The position numbers and the translations under genes were made by a program. A model generated the notes under the pieces. It had not been told where the DNA came from. It saw nothing but the letters and a program-made list of their open reading frames with translations, and searched no databases. Positions 23,137 through 34,067 of a stretch of 64,000 nt of DNA are shown here, piece by piece. The DNA is from a candidate division CSSED10-310 bacterium (GTDB lineage Bacteria > CSSED10-310 > JAFGJC01). The stretch spans positions 186,001 to 250,000 of the forward strand of contig JAFGLW010000001.1 of NCBI GenBank assembly GCA_016927905.1. The letters are read 5' to 3'. Numbering within the stretch: position 1 is the stretch's first letter; each line of letters opens with the position of its first letter.

Positions 23137-24537
23137 ATGAACGACGTCGGCACCCATCCGGAATCAACCTGTCACCTGCTTGAAAAACAGGTGTTTGAAT
23201 TTATCAATTCCAACAATTTGTGGGATTTCACATTTCGCATCGTTGTGGCGGTATCGGGAGGATGTGATTCAACCGCGCTGTTGCACACTCTGTTCCGGCT
23301 GGCCCGTCATCCCGAAAAATCCTTGATTGTGGCCCATCTGGATCATGCGTACCGGGAAGATTCCGGTGAAGATGCCCGTTTTGTAGCTCAGTTGGCCGCC
23401 TTCCTGGGTCTTGCATTTCGATCGGAACGATTACATGGAAGTATTCCGAAAGGTGTATCCAGGGAATTCTACTGGCGTGAATCCAGATATCGTTTTCTCG
23501 AGAAAATCAGGCGGGAGGAACGGGCCGGCGCAATCGCGACAGCCCATACCGCCGACGACCAGCTTGAAACCGTTCTTTTCCGGCTGATTAAAGGTTGCGG
23601 ACCGCGCGGATTGCTGGGAATCCTTCCCCGAACCGAAAACCGGGTGATCCGGCCGCTGCTCGCATCCAGCAGATCAGCCGTCGTGAACTATCTTCTCGGC
23701 AACGGGTATGCATTTCGGACAGATCCGACAAATCTGGATTGCAGCATTCCCAGGAACCACATCCGGATCAGACTGATTCCCCTGATCGAAGAATTGAATC
23801 CGCGGATCCGCGAATCCGTTCAAAGCTGCATCCAGCTGATCGGAAATGAAGATGAATGGATGAGTTCAATATCCGCCCGGATTTTCGATTCCATATGCGG
23901 GATTGAAGGTTCCGGAATCAGGTTGCCATTTCAGACGGCATCACAGATGCCGGACCCGCTCCTGCGAAGGCTGGTTTTTCATCTTCTTAAAATGATCGGC
24001 GTTCCGGAATATTTCAGGATCGATCAGTCCAAGGTGCGGTCAGTGCTGGATCTATTGACCGGTAAAAAGAAAAACATGCGTCTTTTCCCCGATATCAGGG
24101 GAACCGTCAGAGGGAATTGGATATTCATATATCGGAAACCGGCTGCAGATTACATTTTTTCTCATCCCGTTCATCTCGACGGACCGGGATCGATCGATTT
24201 CGGATCTTATCGAATTCGAGCGCAGATTACGGGAGTTCCCGCCGGTTTTCCGGATCCTTCAAAATCCCTCTATTTGAAGACGGAATGTATGCCGTTCCGG
24301 GTGCGCACCGCCCTGCCCGGGGATCGATTTCAGCATATTGGAATGCACGGAAGCATGAATCTGAAGAAATTCCTGAGCGGAAGAAAGCTGCCCGCAGACC
24401 TGCACACAACGATTCCCCTGATTGTGGATCGGAGAACGAATGCTATTGTGGGAGTGGTCGGTCACGGGGTCAGTGTCCGGGGAGCATTGGATGTTCAGGC
24501 GACGGACGCTGTAAAATTGACGTGGAAACAACGTTGA
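23137..24537 (+). CDS. tilS: tRNA(Ile)-lysidine synthase TilS
   Basis: PP-loop VAVSGGCDSTALLHTL, AHLDHAYRE, ATAHTADDQLETVLFRLIKGCGPRGLLG. Confidence 0.95.
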   Translation: MNDVGTHPESTCHLLEKQVFEFINSNNLWDFTFRIVVAVSGGCDSTALLHTLFRLARHPEKSLIVAHLDHAYREDSGEDARFVAQLAAFLGLAFRSERLHGSIPKGVSREFYWRESRYRFLEKIRREERAGAIATAHTADDQLETVLFRLIKGCGPRGLLGILPRTENRVIRPLLASSRSAVVNYLLGNGYAFRTDPTNLDCSIPRNHIRIRLIPLIEELNPRIRESVQSCIQLIGNEDEWMSSISARIFDSICGIEGSGIRLPFQTASQMPDPLLRRLVFHLLKMIGVPEYFRIDQSKVRSVLDLLTGKKKNMRLFPDIRGTVRGNWIFIYRKPAADYIFSHPVHLDGPGSIDFGSYRIRAQITGVPAGFPDPSKSLYLKTECMPFRVRTALPGDRFQHIGMHGSMNLKKFLSGRKLPADLHTTIPLIVDRRTNAIVGVVGHGVSVRGALDVQATDAVKLTWKQR

Positions 24538-24612
24538 GTAATGTGATAGCCTTATCCGGAACGGATCGCACCTTCTGCGTGAAGGCGGATCTTGAATCGT
24601 TGGAGGTTCAGT

Positions 24613-26493
24613 TTGAATTCCCGTTTTCGTACATTGACCGTGTGGTTGTTTTTGATCATCATCCTCTTTCTGGTATACCAGATGTTCGTTTCGAGTCAGA
24701 AAAACCAGATCGAATTGGAATACAGCCGCTTCCTGGATCAGGTCGAACAGAAGAACGTCTCGGAGGTTGTAATCCGGGGGAAAGAACTGACCGGCAAGTT
24801 CATTCAATCCCCAAGCGGCATTCTGAAGTTTACCACCTACGCGCCGGACGACGACGAACTGGTCAAGATATTGAGAGAGCACGATGTTTTGATCAAGGTG
24901 GAAGATGATAACGAAAATTTCTGGTTGACCGCGATCATTTCCTGGTTGCCGTTTGTCCTGATCATAGCAATCTGGATATTTTTCCTCAGGCAGATGCAGG
25001 GTGGCGGTCGACAGGCGTTATCCTTCGGAAAGAGCCGTGCGAAACTGCTTTCCAACGGCAAGAACAAGGTGACGTTCCAGGATGTGGCCGGAGTGGATGA
25101 AGCCAAGGAGGAACTGCAGGAAATCATCGAGTTCCTGAAGGAACCGCATCGTTTCCGAAAACTGGGCGGCAAGATTCCGAAGGGAGTGCTGCTGGTGGGT
25201 CCTCCGGGAACGGGAAAAACACTTCTGGCTCGGGCGATCGCCGGTGAAGCGGATGTCCCGTTCTTTTCCATAAGCGGATCCGACTTCGTGGAGATGTTCG
25301 TCGGCGTTGGAGCATCGCGGGTCCGGGACCTGTTCGAGCAGGGCAAGAAAAATGCTCCGTGCATCATTTTCATGGACGAGATCGATGCGGTGGGCCGGCA
25401 TCGCGGCGCCGGGCTGGGCGGTGGTCACGATGAACGGGAACAGACTCTCAATCAATTGCTGGTTGAAATGGATGGGTTTGAATCCAACGAAGGTGTCATC
25501 CTGATTTCCGCAACCAACCGACCGGATGTCCTGGATCCCGCTCTCCTTCGCCCGGGACGATTCGATCGACAGGTGGTAGTGGGCCGGCCGGATGTCAAGG
25601 GCAGGGAAGGAATTCTGAAGGTGCACACCCGCAAGATCAAGACATCGCCGAATGTCGACTTAAAAGTGCTGGCCAGGGGTACTCCCGGTTTTTCAGGAGC
25701 CGATCTGGCAAATCTGGTCAATGAAGCGGCATTGCTGGCCGCTCGCGCCGGAAAAGAAATGGTCGAAAATCAGGATTTCGAACTGGCGAAAGATAAGGTG
25801 CTGATGGGTGTTGAACGACGGAGTCTGATTATCTCGGACAAAGAAAAATTTTCCACAGCTCTCCACGAGGCCGGCCATACCCTTGTGGCCAAGCTCCTGC
25901 ACGACACCGATCCGGTTCACAAGGTCACAATCATTCCCAGAGGCAGGGCACTGGGAGTGACCCAGCAGCTGCCCATCGACGAAAAGCACACGTATTCGGA
26001 ATCCTATATCACCAACCGGATTACCATTCTGATGGGCGGCCGGGCAGCCGAAGAATTGATTCTCAAATCTTTCACAACCGGCGCAGCAAATGATATAGCG
26101 GAAGCAACGGATGTTGCGCGGCGGATGGTGACTGAATGGGGTATGAGTCCTAAAATGGGACCCCTGACTTTCGGTAAAAAGGATGAACATATCTTTCTGG
26201 GTCGGGAATTCGCTCAGCAGCAGGATGTCTCCGAAAATACACTTCAGATGATCGATCACGAAGTCCAGAGAATCGTCTCCACTTCATACGAAAAAGCCTA
26301 CGATCTTCTCAAATTGAATATTGACAAATTGAATCTGCTGGCCGAAAAATTACTGGAACTGGAAGTGCTGGACGGATCACAGATCGATGAAATCCTGGGA
26401 TTTAATCTCCAAGCCGATAATGTTGAAACGAGGGAATCCGAAGTCGGAGATCCGGATGTCCCCGATCCGGTTGCAGATGATATTGATGATTAA
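24613..26493 (+). CDS. ftsH: ATP-dependent zinc metalloprotease FtsH
   Basis: [16 protein letters not shown] region, HEAGH zinc motif; two N-terminal TMs. TTG at 24613 preceded by tggagg RBS preferred over 24592. Confidence 0.97.
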   Translation: MNSRFRTLTVWLFLIIILFLVYQMFVSSQKNQIELEYSRFLDQVEQKNVSEVVIRGKELTGKFIQSPSGILKFTTYAPDDDELVKILREHDVLIKVEDDNENFWLTAIISWLPFVLIIAIWIFFLRQMQGGGRQALSFGKSRAKLLSNGKNKVTFQDVAGVDEAKEELQEIIEFLKEPHRFRKLGGKIPKGVLLVGPPGTGKTLLARAIAGEADVPFFSISGSDFVEMFVGVGASRVRDLFEQGKKNAPCIIFMDEIDAVGRHRGAGLGGGHDEREQTLNQLLVEMDGFESNEGVILISATNRPDVLDPALLRPGRFDRQVVVGRPDVKGREGILKVHTRKIKTSPNVDLKVLARGTPGFSGADLANLVNEAALLAARAGKEMVENQDFELAKDKVLMGVERRSLIISDKEKFSTALHEAGHTLVAKLLHDTDPVHKVTIIPRGRALGVTQQLPIDEKHTYSESYITNRITILMGGRAAEELILKSFTTGAANDIAEATDVARRMVTEWGMSPKMGPLTFGKKDEHIFLGREFAQQQDVSENTLQMIDHEVQRIVSTSYEKAYDLLKLNIDKLNLLAEKLLELEVLDGSQIDEILGFNLQADNVETRESEVGDPDVPDPVADDIDD

Positions 26494-26517
26494 CCGGATC
26501 AGAGATCATGCAGCAAC

Positions 26518-27327
26518 ATGACACACCGGCCAATCCGCATTATGGGAATCCTCAATGCAACACCCGATTCCTTTTCGGGTGATGGCGCTACCGATACTGA
26601 AATTCTGATCGAACGCGGTCTTCAGATGATCGAAGACGGTGCGGATATCCTGGATGTCGGTGGTGAATCCTCGAGACCGTTCGCCGCTCCGGTATCGCCT
26701 GAAGAGGAACAAAAACGGGTTCTGCCGGTCATTCGGGGTTTATCCAAACGCACGGCTGTGCCTGTTTCGGTGGATACCCGCAACTGGCAGGTCGCGCAGG
26801 CTGCCGTCGATCAGGGAGCGCGCATGGTGAACGATATCACCGGTCTGCATGATCCGGATATGATCCGGGTTGTGGCCGGATCGAACGTCGATGTGGTGGT
26901 GATGCATATGCGGGGCACCCCGGTAACAATGCAGGTCGATCCCAGATACGAGGATGTCATCGCGGAAATAATCTCCTTCCTGAACGCCAGAATCGAACAG
27001 GCGGTCCGATCCGGTGTGATAAAAGACCGGATCATCATCGATCCCGGCCTGGGTTTCGGCAAGAAGCTGGATCACAATATTTCCATTATCAGACATCTTG
27101 ATCGATTCCGATCCATGGGATATCCTGTTTTGGTCGGACCATCGCGAAAATCCTTTATAGGTGAGATTTTGAATCTTCCGGTTCACGACAGACTTGAAGG
27201 AACTCTGGCCGCGGTCGGAGTCTGTATGTTTTTCGGAGCTGATATTATCAGGGTTCACGATGTCAAGGCGGTCGCCCGATATGCAAAAATGCTGGATCGG
27301 CTGATGATTATCCGGCCGGCGGTTTGA
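26518..27327 (+). CDS. folP: Dihydropteroate synthase
   Basis: MGILNATPDSFSGDG, DVGGESSRPF, DPGLGFGK, GPSRKSFIG. Confidence 0.95.
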   Translation: MTHRPIRIMGILNATPDSFSGDGATDTEILIERGLQMIEDGADILDVGGESSRPFAAPVSPEEEQKRVLPVIRGLSKRTAVPVSVDTRNWQVAQAAVDQGARMVNDITGLHDPDMIRVVAGSNVDVVVMHMRGTPVTMQVDPRYEDVIAEIISFLNARIEQAVRSGVIKDRIIIDPGLGFGKKLDHNISIIRHLDRFRSMGYPVLVGPSRKSFIGEILNLPVHDRLEGTLAAVGVCMFFGADIIRVHDVKAVARYAKMLDRLMIIRPAV

Positions 27328-27339
27328 AAGACGGGACGG

Positions 27340-28149
27340 ATGGCTTCTTTTTTGTTCAATATCGGAGATTTTTACATCCGGTTGTGGGATGTCCTGGATA
27401 TCCTGATTGTCGCGTACCTGATTTACCGGGCTTTCGTATTGATCAAGGGAACCTTGACGGTTCAGATTCTGCTGGGCCTTTCCATTTTGTTCCTACTGAT
27501 GAAATTCTCTCAGCAGTACGAATTGATAACACTTCACCGCCTGCTGCTTCAATTCTGGCAAAACTGGGTGCTCCTGGCCATCGTTCTGTTTCAACCTGAA
27601 ATCCGACGGGCTCTGGCTCATATGGGCAGTCAATGGCCTTTCTTCAAACGGCACCGGTTGAAGAAGGAGTCGGTGGTCGAGGAGATCTGCAACGCCGCTG
27701 TCTCATTGGCCGAATCCAGAATCGGAGCGCTGATTGTCCTGGAACGGGAAACCGGCCTGGCCAATATCCGGGAAATGGGCATGAAACTGGATGCACAGGT
27801 GACCAGCGAACTGCTTCGTACTATATTCTACCCCCATTCCCCGCTGCATGACGGAGCGGTCATCATTTACAATCAGCGCATCAACGCCGCCGCCTGTTTT
27901 CTGCCTCTGACCAAAAATCCACTTCTTGCCAGGTCCCTGGGGACCAGGCACCGGGCGGCCATTGGAGTGACTGAAGAAACCGATGCTTTGACCGTCGTGG
28001 TCAGTGAGGAGCGCGGAACGATATCACTCGCCCTGAGGGGAAGTCTGGAAAAGATCACCGATGCGGATCATCTGAAACGCCGTTTGACGCATCTTCTGGA
28101 TCCGCAGTCGGACATACAACCCGTTCAAAAAGAGCATTCGGATGATTGA
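27340..28149 (+). CDS. cdaA: Diadenylate cyclase CdaA (DisA_N domain)
   Basis: Three TM segments; LHDGAVIIYNQRINAAACFLPLT and GTRHRAAIGVTEETDALTVVVSEE. Confidence 0.95.
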   Translation: MASFLFNIGDFYIRLWDVLDILIVAYLIYRAFVLIKGTLTVQILLGLSILFLLMKFSQQYELITLHRLLLQFWQNWVLLAIVLFQPEIRRALAHMGSQWPFFKRHRLKKESVVEEICNAAVSLAESRIGALIVLERETGLANIREMGMKLDAQVTSELLRTIFYPHSPLHDGAVIIYNQRINAAACFLPLTKNPLLARSLGTRHRAAIGVTEETDALTVVVSEERGTISLALRGSLEKITDADHLKRRLTHLLDPQSDIQPVQKEHSDD

Positions 28150-29131
28150 CGCATTGCACAGTCTGGCCAAAAGACTCCTGTCGAACTTCTGGTTGAAGCT
28201 TGGTTCCCTCATCCTCGCCGTCATGATCTGGATCGCTGTCTCCAGCCAGGGCCGTACCGATAAGACCTTCATGCACGTGCCGTACGAACTTCGCAACATA
28301 CCCTTGAACCTCGAAGTCGTGGAGCGAGGCATCAGTTTTGTGCAGGTGACCGTTCGCGGCCCCCAGAATTTATTGTCGTCTCTGACGCCCGAGAATATCA
28401 TTATCCCGATCGAAATACCCGATGAAGTCAATCCCGGAGACATCAGCCTGACCATCAATCCCGGAGCGATCCAATTACCCTACAAAAACCAGATCTCCAT
28501 CCTGCAGGTCTCCCCTTCCGATATCCTCATCCGCCTGGAGGAAACGACTCTTAAGACCGTGTCCATCCAGCCTTTGTTAAAGGGTATTCCGGCACCGGGC
28601 TATGAACTTGCCGGCTGGGAAGTCACGCCTGAAAAAGCCGAAATCAAAGGTCCGGAGGAAATTCTCGGGGCAATATCCCGGATACTGACGGAACCTATTG
28701 ATATTGCGAGCGTCAATCTGACGTTCAATCAGCGTGTCCGTTTGGAAGTGCCAGGCAATCTCGTTCAGATCACCAGCCCGGGGAGGGCCACGGTGACCGT
28801 TCGGATACAGGAAAAAATTATCGAACGGACCTTCCCTGAAATCGAAGTAACCCTCTTGTTGCCTGAACCGGATCCGGGTATCATCATTGATCCATCCATC
28901 ACAACCATCACGTTGAAAGGACCCGAACTGGTCATCGCAACCCTGCAGCACAAGGATGTCGCCGTTGTAGCTGACTGCCGTGATTTGACTCCCGGAATGC
29001 ACGAAATTCCGCTCTCCCTGGCCAATACTCCAGCCCGCATTTCAACATTCGTGACCGATCCGCTTGCCGTGACCGTGACCGTACCGGAAAGTCCCGGGAC
29101 AGATGTCGAACCGGGAGAACGGACTCGATAG
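28142..29131 (+). CDS. YbbR-domain protein (CdaR-like)
   Basis: N-terminal TM with NFWLKLGSLILAVMIWIAV and repeated YbbR-type beta domains; overlaps cdaA. Confidence 0.85.
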   Translation: MIDALHSLAKRLLSNFWLKLGSLILAVMIWIAVSSQGRTDKTFMHVPYELRNIPLNLEVVERGISFVQVTVRGPQNLLSSLTPENIIIPIEIPDEVNPGDISLTINPGAIQLPYKNQISILQVSPSDILIRLEETTLKTVSIQPLLKGIPAPGYELAGWEVTPEKAEIKGPEEILGAISRILTEPIDIASVNLTFNQRVRLEVPGNLVQITSPGRATVTVRIQEKIIERTFPEIEVTLLLPEPDPGIIIDPSITTITLKGPELVIATLQHKDVAVVADCRDLTPGMHEIPLSLANTPARISTFVTDPLAVTVTVPESPGTDVEPGERTR

Positions 29132-29163
29132 CTTTTCTCTGACACTCAGCAAAGGAGTTCCCG

Positions 29164-29892
29164 ATGAAACTCGCAGTGAATGTCGATCATGTCGCCACCA
29201 TCCGACAGGCCCGTCGGACGGATGAACCCGACCCGGTGACGGCGGCTCTCATTGTGGAGCAATCCGGTGCTCACGGGCTGGTCATGCACCTGAGACAGGA
29301 CAGACGCCATATCCAATTGCGCGATGTCGAGCTCGCCCTGAAACTCATCAGAATCCCAGTCAATCTGGAGATGGCCGCAACGCCTGAAATGATTGAAATC
29401 GCCCGATCGCTCGTTCCCCATACCGTCACCTTGGTTCCGGAAAATCCTGAGGAGGTGACTACGGAAGGCGGTTTGAACCTGTCGGGCAATCCCGACCTGT
29501 ACCGGAAAACCGTTCTGGATTTACGGAACCGGATTACAGAAATCAGCATGTTCATCGACCCGGATCCCAGGCAGATCCGGTTATCAAAAGATATCGGAGC
29601 CGACAGTATCGAGTTTCACACAGGGGAGTATGCCGCCGCATCCGATGATCAAACCCGGGCCGGACAACTGGACAGAATCAGGGAATGCGCGCAACTCGCC
29701 CGCCAGCTCGGCATCGGCGTCCGGGCCGGTCACGGTTTAACCTATCTCAATGTGCAGCCCCTGACCCGGATACAGGAGATATCTGAATTTTCAATCGGCC
29801 ATTCAATCGTGGCGCAATCCGTATGGATCGGTCTTTCCCATGCCGTCCGGAAAATGCTCAATCTGGTGTGTTCCCGTGGAGAATCATGGTGA
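29164..29892 (+). CDS. pdxJ: Pyridoxine 5'-phosphate synthase
   Basis: LAVNVDHVATIRQARRTDEPDPV, EFHTGEYA, RAGHGLTY, FSIGHSIVAQSV. Confidence 0.95.
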   Translation: MKLAVNVDHVATIRQARRTDEPDPVTAALIVEQSGAHGLVMHLRQDRRHIQLRDVELALKLIRIPVNLEMAATPEMIEIARSLVPHTVTLVPENPEEVTTEGGLNLSGNPDLYRKTVLDLRNRITEISMFIDPDPRQIRLSKDIGADSIEFHTGEYAAASDDQTRAGQLDRIRECAQLARQLGIGVRAGHGLTYLNVQPLTRIQEISEFSIGHSIVAQSVWIGLSHAVRKMLNLVCSRGESW

Positions 29893-30890
29893 TGATACTG
29901 AAACCGGATGAAGCCCGCAGGCTGGGCGCTTTCGGTCAAAAGCGCATCGTTGTGGTGTCGCCGTCATCGGGACTGAGATCCCAAGCAGCCCGGTTGTTCG
30001 AATCGGGAGCCGTCGATGCCGGGAGACGTTTTGTCTGCATCGACACCCGAAAACACGCCTCGACACCACAGAGGTGGGCCAGCAATCTACTCACCCGCCT
30101 CGGGCTGGAAAAACCATCCGGCAGCCCGTTCCGTCAATTGAAGCAATCGTGCGAATTCCCCGAAGATGCGGTTATATTTCTGGAAAACGGCGAAGATTTC
30201 TTTCTTCTAAGCCGGTATCCCGGGTGCAGGGAATTCCTGCCTTTTTTCTTCAATCATACCGCTTCATGCCGGCAGATGTGGGTGTTCGGCGTGAAATCAG
30301 ACCAGCAGATTCCATGCGAACCGGCCTGCTTCATATACACTCTCGAAGCCTGGGATCCGGTTACGGCTGACCAGTACCTGCAGGAACTGGGTGTGTTCAT
30401 CCCCGGCCCGTTCCTGGAGCACATCGTTCGGCTAACCGGTGGATATCCGGAATATATCTATCTGTTGGCCGGGCTGATATCCGACCTCATGAACCCGCTT
30501 CATCTGGATACCATGGTTGTCCGGGAATTGAGCCGACATGACTCCCCTCTCTCCATGCTTTGCCGGCTTCGATGGCTGGAAATACTGCATCAGGCACGCG
30601 GATATTGCGCTTTGAAAGCTGTTCTGGAGATTTTGGCCTTGTATTCGGATATCCGCCTTTCGGACCTGGCGAAAAAACTGGAAAATTCACCGCCTGCAGT
30701 CAAGGATTACTTGAACGCGCTGATAAAGGTCGGCGCCGTTATCCGGGACGGCTGGAACTACCGGTTGAACGACCCCATGCTGGCCCAATGGCTCAAACTC
30801 GATCATTCCGGTCGGACACTCGAAAAACCGGTCGAAACCGGGCTTTTCGCCCGTTTTCAACCCGACAACAGTGTCATGGAGTTTGATTGA
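29886..30890 (+). CDS. ATPase-like protein with degenerate P-loop and C-terminal winged-helix-like domain
   Basis: ATG at 29886 overlaps pdxJ stop; 'RIVVVSPSSGLRSQAARLF' at the expected Walker A site; 'LSDLAKKLENSPPAVKDYLNALIKVGAVIRDGWNYRLNDPMLAQWL' resembles the C-terminus of archaeal-type/STAND ATPases. Confidence 0.6.
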   Translation: MVMILKPDEARRLGAFGQKRIVVVSPSSGLRSQAARLFESGAVDAGRRFVCIDTRKHASTPQRWASNLLTRLGLEKPSGSPFRQLKQSCEFPEDAVIFLENGEDFFLLSRYPGCREFLPFFFNHTASCRQMWVFGVKSDQQIPCEPACFIYTLEAWDPVTADQYLQELGVFIPGPFLEHIVRLTGGYPEYIYLLAGLISDLMNPLHLDTMVVRELSRHDSPLSMLCRLRWLEILHQARGYCALKAVLEILALYSDIRLSDLAKKLENSPPAVKDYLNALIKVGAVIRDGWNYRLNDPMLAQWLKLDHSGRTLEKPVETGLFARFQPDNSVMEFD

Positions 30891-31175
30891 CGATCCGGAC
30901 CGGTGATTCATGTGGGGCATGGCAGCCACAGCCTGATACTTTTCGTAACATCAATACCCTTCCATTCTGACCGGACCGCCGCCCTGACTGGACATAAACA
31001 CCCACGAACCGCGTTTCCGGTGAATTCATGCAGATCCGGATTCTCCCACCTGATCGTGGCACATATTTTGCTGAGTCACACTCATGAAATGTCGACGACA
31101 TGCCGAACAGTGACCAAGAATGTCGGGAATGAACCGAACGCCACCTATGCAAGAGACTCAAAATATCTGTACTTC

Positions 31176-31205
31176 TTGACTTTTTGGCCTTATTTCAGAT
31201 ATGAT
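31176..31205 (+). promoter_or_regulatory. Promoter candidate for 31270 PilX-like gene
   Basis: TTGACT - 18 nt - TATGAT. Confidence 0.5.
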
Positions 31206-31269
31206 ATCGACAGTTTTGTATGGTGGAAATTGTGGTTTGCCGATTCATTTGAACAGGAGGAATGAGCGT

Positions 31270-34020
31270 ATGGCCCCGAACGATGGGTTTGATAAAGATA
31301 TTTTGAATGCGGAGCGCGGGAGTGCTTTCGTTTTGACACTGTTATTTATATTGCTGCTGACGACCATGAGTACCGGGATATACCTTTATTCGTCTCAACA
31401 AGCGCTTCTGGCGGATACAAACTACACTTCCGTTGCGGCAAGTTACATCGCCGAAGCGGGAATCGAAGCCGGGAAAAGCGCTCTGACTCGTCAGGACATG
31501 ATTCTCGACACCGCAGGCCAGAATCCCAATGGAAGGATCGAAAAGGATGATTTCCCCGTGCACATGCCGGGTCCCGTTCAGGTGGGTACATATGTCGGTT
31601 CGAGTGGAAGGCAGGGCGTTGGCAGTTACACAACCGTCATCGATGCCGCCTTCTCCGACCAAATCGAAATGCAATTTCAACTCAACCGGGATATCAGTTA
31701 CATCTCATCCAACTATGATACCGGAGCCGTTGTACCGCCGGATGTCGGTATCCTGAATAAATTATATTCCTTTGTTGATTGCAAAGTCAGACTGATCCAG
31801 AACCAGGACGAGCTGAATGTTTTCCCGCTGAGCAGTCAAAAAGAAATCCTGTGGCATCTTCAGATCCCCGGAACATCCCGGTACGAATGGTCTTTTGACC
31901 AGACCATGAATCCATTCGCAGGCAGACAGTATGGCCTTGAAATCGGAAGAACACCTTTCGATCTGAGTCAGCCGACTGCTGAGAGAGACTGCTATGGTAA
32001 TCCCCTGGTATTGTTTCCGACCAGCGACGGTGGCGGTGCCATCGACTGCGACAATCCGGAGATCGATCAGGACCGGGTGGGAGGTTTCGCTCTAGCGCTC
32101 GGAAATCACAAGGATCCGAACGGGACTTATCTTGTCCATGTTTACAATCCTTTTCATTATGCGGTGGAAATCAGAGCCGTATACAAAAACATCACCGGGA
32201 TCCAGATATCGGAAACCCTGATCAGTGCCGGATCATGGACTACCACGGATGTGGATCGTTTCGCCGTGATCCAGTTCGATGGAATCCACGCCAATCTGAA
32301 CGCCCCGACCGATCCGCCCTATGATGTGCTGAATCTGACCGCCAAGCGCATCGCAATCGAGGTCGATGCGGCTGGAACGATGATCCCCGGTCAGCCAATT
32401 ACACTCACGGTGTCACGCGGCATGAACACCCCTTTGAGTTTAAGCTACAGAATGAGAACCGTAAAGATGTGGGAAACCTGTTCGGGCGGGGATCCGAATG
32501 CCATCGACTGCTGCTGGTTCCCGGACTGGCCGGGTTCGAATTGCAGTTTGCAGTCTTTCGCAAGCAACATCATCTATCTGGGACCCGCCGCCAATTACGG
32601 CACATATGATCTGAATCCCGATCTGGAGGTTCTGGATCGGGAACATTCCATCCGGGTGGATGAGATGTATACGATCTCTTCGACCGGCAATGTTGAACGG
32701 GCAACCAAAGCCCGGCAGATCATCATGGCACCGCTCAGTTTTCTCGATTACGCCCGTTTCATTGAAGGCAATCTGGTCATCGGCGAGGGAACTTCCTTCA
32801 CCGGGCTGGTATATGCGAGGGGAATGATCGATCTGCGTGCCGACACCGGATCGGACACGGTCGATTTCTATGAAGATGTTTATACGAGCAACATGTTCCG
32901 GGATTTGAACAGTCTCGCAAGATGGTACGGCAACGCCGAACTCAAGACCTTCGCACCGGTGCAGGATTTGCCGGATCTCAATTCGCTTAGAGGATACTAT
33001 CTGAATCTTGTAAATCCCATGAGCGGCGGTTACGGTTACACGTTTCCGGGAGGAACCGAATTGTTCCTGGGCAATTATGATTACCGGAATAAATCCAATA
33101 CTTTTTATGGGTTTTATTTTGTCGATCCCGATCCCCTGGACGGGGACGATGTCGCCCGGTATTATCCTCCGGGCGCTTCCATCCTCCCCGAAGACTCCCA
33201 GTATCCCCTCCCCTATGCACCGACCGGTTCCGGTTATATCGATCTGACTCATCCGACACCATCCGGCAACCGTATTTTCAACGGCGTCATATATGTGAAC
33301 GGGGATTGCACGGTCTGGGGCAAATTGAGTGGAAGATCTTTAACCATTGTCGCGGAAGGGGACATCACGATCAATCGGGAAATCGTCATGGGCTCGGATG
33401 TCGTCGACCTGAATTATCCGCATCGCTGTTACGGCGAAGGATACCCGGTTCACCTCGCTCTCATCTCCGTCAACCCGAACAGCTCGAGCAAGATCATTGT
33501 TTCCCGGTACTGCCCGCGAATCATGAGAATCGAAGCGGCGCTCATGGCGGTGGGCGGCACCTGGCTTGTGGAAGACACTGATTTCGCTCCCGGAGCTTCC
33601 CCCAGCGCTGCCGGAGTTGATCTGGACAATTCGCACCCGTATTACGATATCCGACCCTGCGGCTCGTTCGACACCTGCTGGACCAATGTGGCAAATCCGG
33701 GACCGATCGATCTGAACCAGGACGGCCAGATAACTTCTTCGGTTTACCGTTGGGATGAAAACAATGTAAATGTGACCTGGGGTCACGACTACATCTGGCT
33801 GCTTGACATCAACGGTCCCATCATAACTTCATCCGTTGCCGCCCCATCTCATTTTCAGGTGCGCGGAACGACAAACTACAATGATCCCATTGCGGGCCGG
33901 AGCCGTATCTACCGGTACGATCCATCAATAAAATTCAATCCGCCGCCGTATTTCCCCATACCAAGACACTCCCTGAAAGTTCTGGAATGGTCTACCGCAG
34001 TGGTGGAATTGCCAAGTTAA
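31270..34020 (+). CDS. Large PilX-N-like / pilus-assembly-like membrane-anchored protein
   Basis: ERGSAFVLTLLFILLLTTMSTGIYLYSSQQ...AASYIAEAGIEAGK is PilX/type IV pilin-like; long beta-rich C-terminus; RBS aggagg. Confidence 0.7.
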   Translation: MAPNDGFDKDILNAERGSAFVLTLLFILLLTTMSTGIYLYSSQQALLADTNYTSVAASYIAEAGIEAGKSALTRQDMILDTAGQNPNGRIEKDDFPVHMPGPVQVGTYVGSSGRQGVGSYTTVIDAAFSDQIEMQFQLNRDISYISSNYDTGAVVPPDVGILNKLYSFVDCKVRLIQNQDELNVFPLSSQKEILWHLQIPGTSRYEWSFDQTMNPFAGRQYGLEIGRTPFDLSQPTAERDCYGNPLVLFPTSDGGGAIDCDNPEIDQDRVGGFALALGNHKDPNGTYLVHVYNPFHYAVEIRAVYKNITGIQISETLISAGSWTTTDVDRFAVIQFDGIHANLNAPTDPPYDVLNLTAKRIAIEVDAAGTMIPGQPITLTVSRGMNTPLSLSYRMRTVKMWETCSGGDPNAIDCCWFPDWPGSNCSLQSFASNIIYLGPAANYGTYDLNPDLEVLDREHSIRVDEMYTISSTGNVERATKARQIIMAPLSFLDYARFIEGNLVIGEGTSFTGLVYARGMIDLRADTGSDTVDFYEDVYTSNMFRDLNSLARWYGNAELKTFAPVQDLPDLNSLRGYYLNLVNPMSGGYGYTFPGGTELFLGNYDYRNKSNTFYGFYFVDPDPLDGDDVARYYPPGASILPEDSQYPLPYAPTGSGYIDLTHPTPSGNRIFNGVIYVNGDCTVWGKLSGRSLTIVAEGDITINREIVMGSDVVDLNYPHRCYGEGYPVHLALISVNPNSSSKIIVSRYCPRIMRIEAALMAVGGTWLVEDTDFAPGASPSAAGVDLDNSHPYYDIRPCGSFDTCWTNVANPGPIDLNQDGQITSSVYRWDENNVNVTWGHDYIWLLDINGPIITSSVAAPSHFQVRGTTNYNDPIAGRSRIYRYDPSIKFNPPPYFPIPRHSLKVLEWSTAVVELPS

Positions 34021-34067
34021 TTCCGGAACGATATAATATTTGGAAATGCGCTGAGGAGGGATGATCC

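Noticed and set aside
30903-31265. Frame continuing past the TGA at 30888-30890 of the ATPase-like gene, considered as a selenocysteine read-through because selB is present
   Set aside because: The extension has a non-protein-like composition, contains the promoter of the next gene, and no bSECIS-like hairpin is evident after the TGA.
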